NCBI GenBank assembly: GCA_017555845.1
Contig: JAFZFO010000022.1
Span: forward strand, 1 to 46,215
Reading direction: 5' to 3'
DNA length: 46,215 bases
DNA from: Bacteroidaceae bacterium
GTDB lineage: Bacteria > Bacteroidota > Bacteroidia > Bacteroidales > Bacteroidaceae
Made by a program: the position numbers and the translations under genes. Within the stretch, counting starts at the first letter, position 1, and each line of letters opens with the position of its first letter. This document shows, piece by piece, positions 45,034 to 46,215 of the stretch. Below the pieces are notes generated by a model. That model made no database searches. It saw nothing but the letters and a program-made list of their open reading frames with translations, and was not told the origin of the DNA.

Positions 45034-45501
45034 ATGGCCGAAGAACTACACATTGCCCAGGGTGGCAAGGAAGAGAAATATGCACTGCTGTACAAGCAGG
45101 TTACAGCTCTTGTGGAGAGCGAGAATGATACCATTGCAAACATGGCGAATGTTGCCGCAATGATCCACTATACATTCGGATTCTGGTGGACTGGATTCTA
45201 CCGCGTATCCGGAGAGCAACTTGTACTTGGCCCGTTCCAGGGGCCGCTCGCGTGCAGCCGCATTGCATACGGACGTGGAGTGTGCGGTACAGCATGGAAA
45301 GAAGCTTGCACACAGGTAGTGCCTGACGTAGAACAGTTCCCCGGCCACATCGCCTGTAGTAGCGCTTCGAAGAGTGAGATTGTAGTACCGCTGCTCAAGG
45401 ATGGCATAGTGGTTGCGGTGCTGGACATAGACAGCGAACACCTTGCTACGTTCGACGAGACCGACAAGCTTTGGCTTGAGAGGATTATGGAACTTATGTA
45501 A
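45034..45501 (+). CDS. msrC: Free methionine-(R)-sulfoxide reductase (GAF-domain fRMsr)
   Basis: This 155-aa cytoplasmic GAF-domain enzyme reduces free methionine-R-sulfoxide. The three key Cys (Cys74, Cys84, Cys108) have the same spacing (10 and 24) as Cys84, Cys94 and Cys118 of the E. coli enzyme. Other marks are FWWTGFYRV, LGPFQGPLACSRIAYGRGVCGTAW and SEIVVPLLKDG. It starts 6 nt after the LuxR-type gene, the last member of the feo operon, adding repair of oxidised methionine to iron uptake and Ric-like functions. No clear terminator follows. Confidence 0.93.
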   Translation: MAEELHIAQGGKEEKYALLYKQVTALVESENDTIANMANVAAMIHYTFGFWWTGFYRVSGEQLVLGPFQGPLACSRIAYGRGVCGTAWKEACTQVVPDVEQFPGHIACSSASKSEIVVPLLKDGIVVAVLDIDSEHLATFDETDKLWLERIMELM

Positions 45502-46215
45502 AGAAAGAAGGGGCTCAGTAGAAAAAAGGTGTGGGTAATTATTGGTTTTCTATTCTCTTGATTGCTTTTACACTTAATAGGTTATCTTATATTCTTTTTG
45601 TAGTCTTGCTATCTGTACTTTTTTAAAAAAGTACCAAAAACGGGGCAGTCGTGTACGGCATTCGGTGCTTCCTTTGTTCAAGAGTTGCCTTGCAACATCT
45701 TTCAGTCGGTTCACACCTCGCCACTCGCAGCTTGTCGCAATGCTTGGGGCGGCAAGAACTCGCTGCGCTCAAACATCTTGCCACCTGCTTCCAAGCATTG
45801 CTCGGCTGCTCATTGTGCCTCCCAACGCTGCCCTTCCGCCCTTGGCGGGGAATTACCTTTTGCAATGATAATGCATTGATGCACCCATCGCGAACTTTAG
45901 CGCACACAATGGTAATCCCAAAGAAAAACCGGCACTGTGTGAACAACAGTTATTGTTAGCGGCAAATGAGGAAAAAGAATGGGTGATGTCTGAGCGGTGC
46001 ATTATGACGTTGGTGGTTTTGCGTGAAAAGCGAGTTCTCCCATTCCCGAATTTGCCGCGTCAAGACAATGACGGCGAGAATAAAGTGACCGAGGGATGTC
46101 GCTCGCGACTCGCGAGCAAAACTTTATTCGAATTGTGAACTCTGTGCCGGAACCTTTTGGTTCTTTTCAGTTATGAAAAGAACGTATAGAAAGACTTGAA
46201 GAAAATTTAAGTGAA
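45502..46215. repeat. Non-coding, repeat-rich right edge
   Basis: No credible gene is seen in this 714-bp stretch. It holds a perfect 20-bp palindrome (45615-45634, GTACTTTTTT plus its complement), a GC-rich tract with phrases recurrent in Bacteroidales intergenic DNA (around 45730-45800), a nested inverted repeat (45959-46058), and the second copy of the left-edge element (46088-46215). GTTCTTTTCA (46160-46169) pairs with TGAAAAGAAC (46174-46183), like the hairpin at 267-291. The element continues past the window. Confidence 0.65.
45959..46058. repeat. Nested inverted repeat of about 100 bp
   Basis: GCGGCAAAT (45959-45967) pairs with ATTTGCCGC (46050-46058), and inside it GAATGGG (45977-45983) pairs with CCCATTC (46039-46045). 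A large cruciform or structured RNA, part of the right-edge repeat. Confidence 0.6.

Noticed and set aside
45651-45959. Frames of up to 102 aa in the right-edge repeat
   Set aside because: Several overlapping frames of similar length, no start signals, and location in repeat DNA with inverted repeats.

Overview
The window looks like a chromosomal segment of a gut-type Bacteroidales bacterium, probably Prevotellaceae or a close relative. The evidence is four promoters of the Bacteroidetes type (TTG or TTTG, exactly 20 nt, then a TAnnTTTG-like box), a general lack of Shine-Dalgarno sequences, an 1104-aa SecA, a FeoA-FeoB fusion, an Lnb/DUF4105 protein and a type IX-like C-terminal tail on the large glycosidase. 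The genus is inferred from overall flavour and was not proven. No tRNA, rRNA, insertion sequence, phage or CRISPR array was seen.

Layout. (1) 1-530 is non-coding and repeat-rich. (2) 531-9186, minus strand: a secreted GH123-like/GH33 two-enzyme fusion, an RluA-type pseudouridine synthase and a GH110 alpha-1,3-galactosidase lipoprotein. (3) 9421-13181: secA and a small acidic protein, followed by a 108-bp tandem repeat and a terminator. (4) 13619-20181: TetR regulator, TolC, membrane-fusion protein, RND pump and a PII-like protein. (5) 20258-22968, minus strand: an Lnb-like lipoprotein N-acyltransferase overlapping a phosphatase-fold protein that has lost metal-ligand motifs. (6) 23264-30934: coaX, an outer-membrane protein, a TPR protein, lptC, a CorC/HlyC protein and a PpiD-like chaperone. 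(7) 31090-34009: an ECF sigma factor, a probable anti-sigma factor, two small exported proteins and an outer-membrane barrel. (8) 34052-39689: trmO, then a sialic acid operon (lyase, AGE-type epimerase, mutarotase-symporter fusion). (9) 39912-40774: a tandem pair of exported, extremely basic small proteins, one Lys-rich and one Arg-rich. (10) 41231-45501: a feoAB operon that also encodes a Ric/hemerythrin-like protein, a LuxR-type regulator with a broken receiver domain and a free methionine-R-sulfoxide reductase. (11) 45502-46215 is non-coding and carries a second copy of the repeat seen at the left edge.

Function. Two regions fit host mucin-glycan use. The left-end enzymes would release sialic acid, beta-GalNAc and alpha-1,3-galactose outside the cell. 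The nan operon would import sialic acid, interconvert its anomers, and convert it to ManNAc and then GlcNAc. The rest is mostly envelope biogenesis and stress: export, efflux, lipoprotein acylation, LPS transport, outer-membrane protein folding, and iron and oxidative or nitrosative damage.

The most unusual items are the GH123-GH33 fusion, the Ric-like protein without its Cys pair beside a pseudo-receiver regulator in the feo operon, the Lys/Arg paralogue pair, the degenerate phosphatase coupled to Lnb, the repeat-derived insertion inside feoB, and the compact ECF locus. None was checked against a database.
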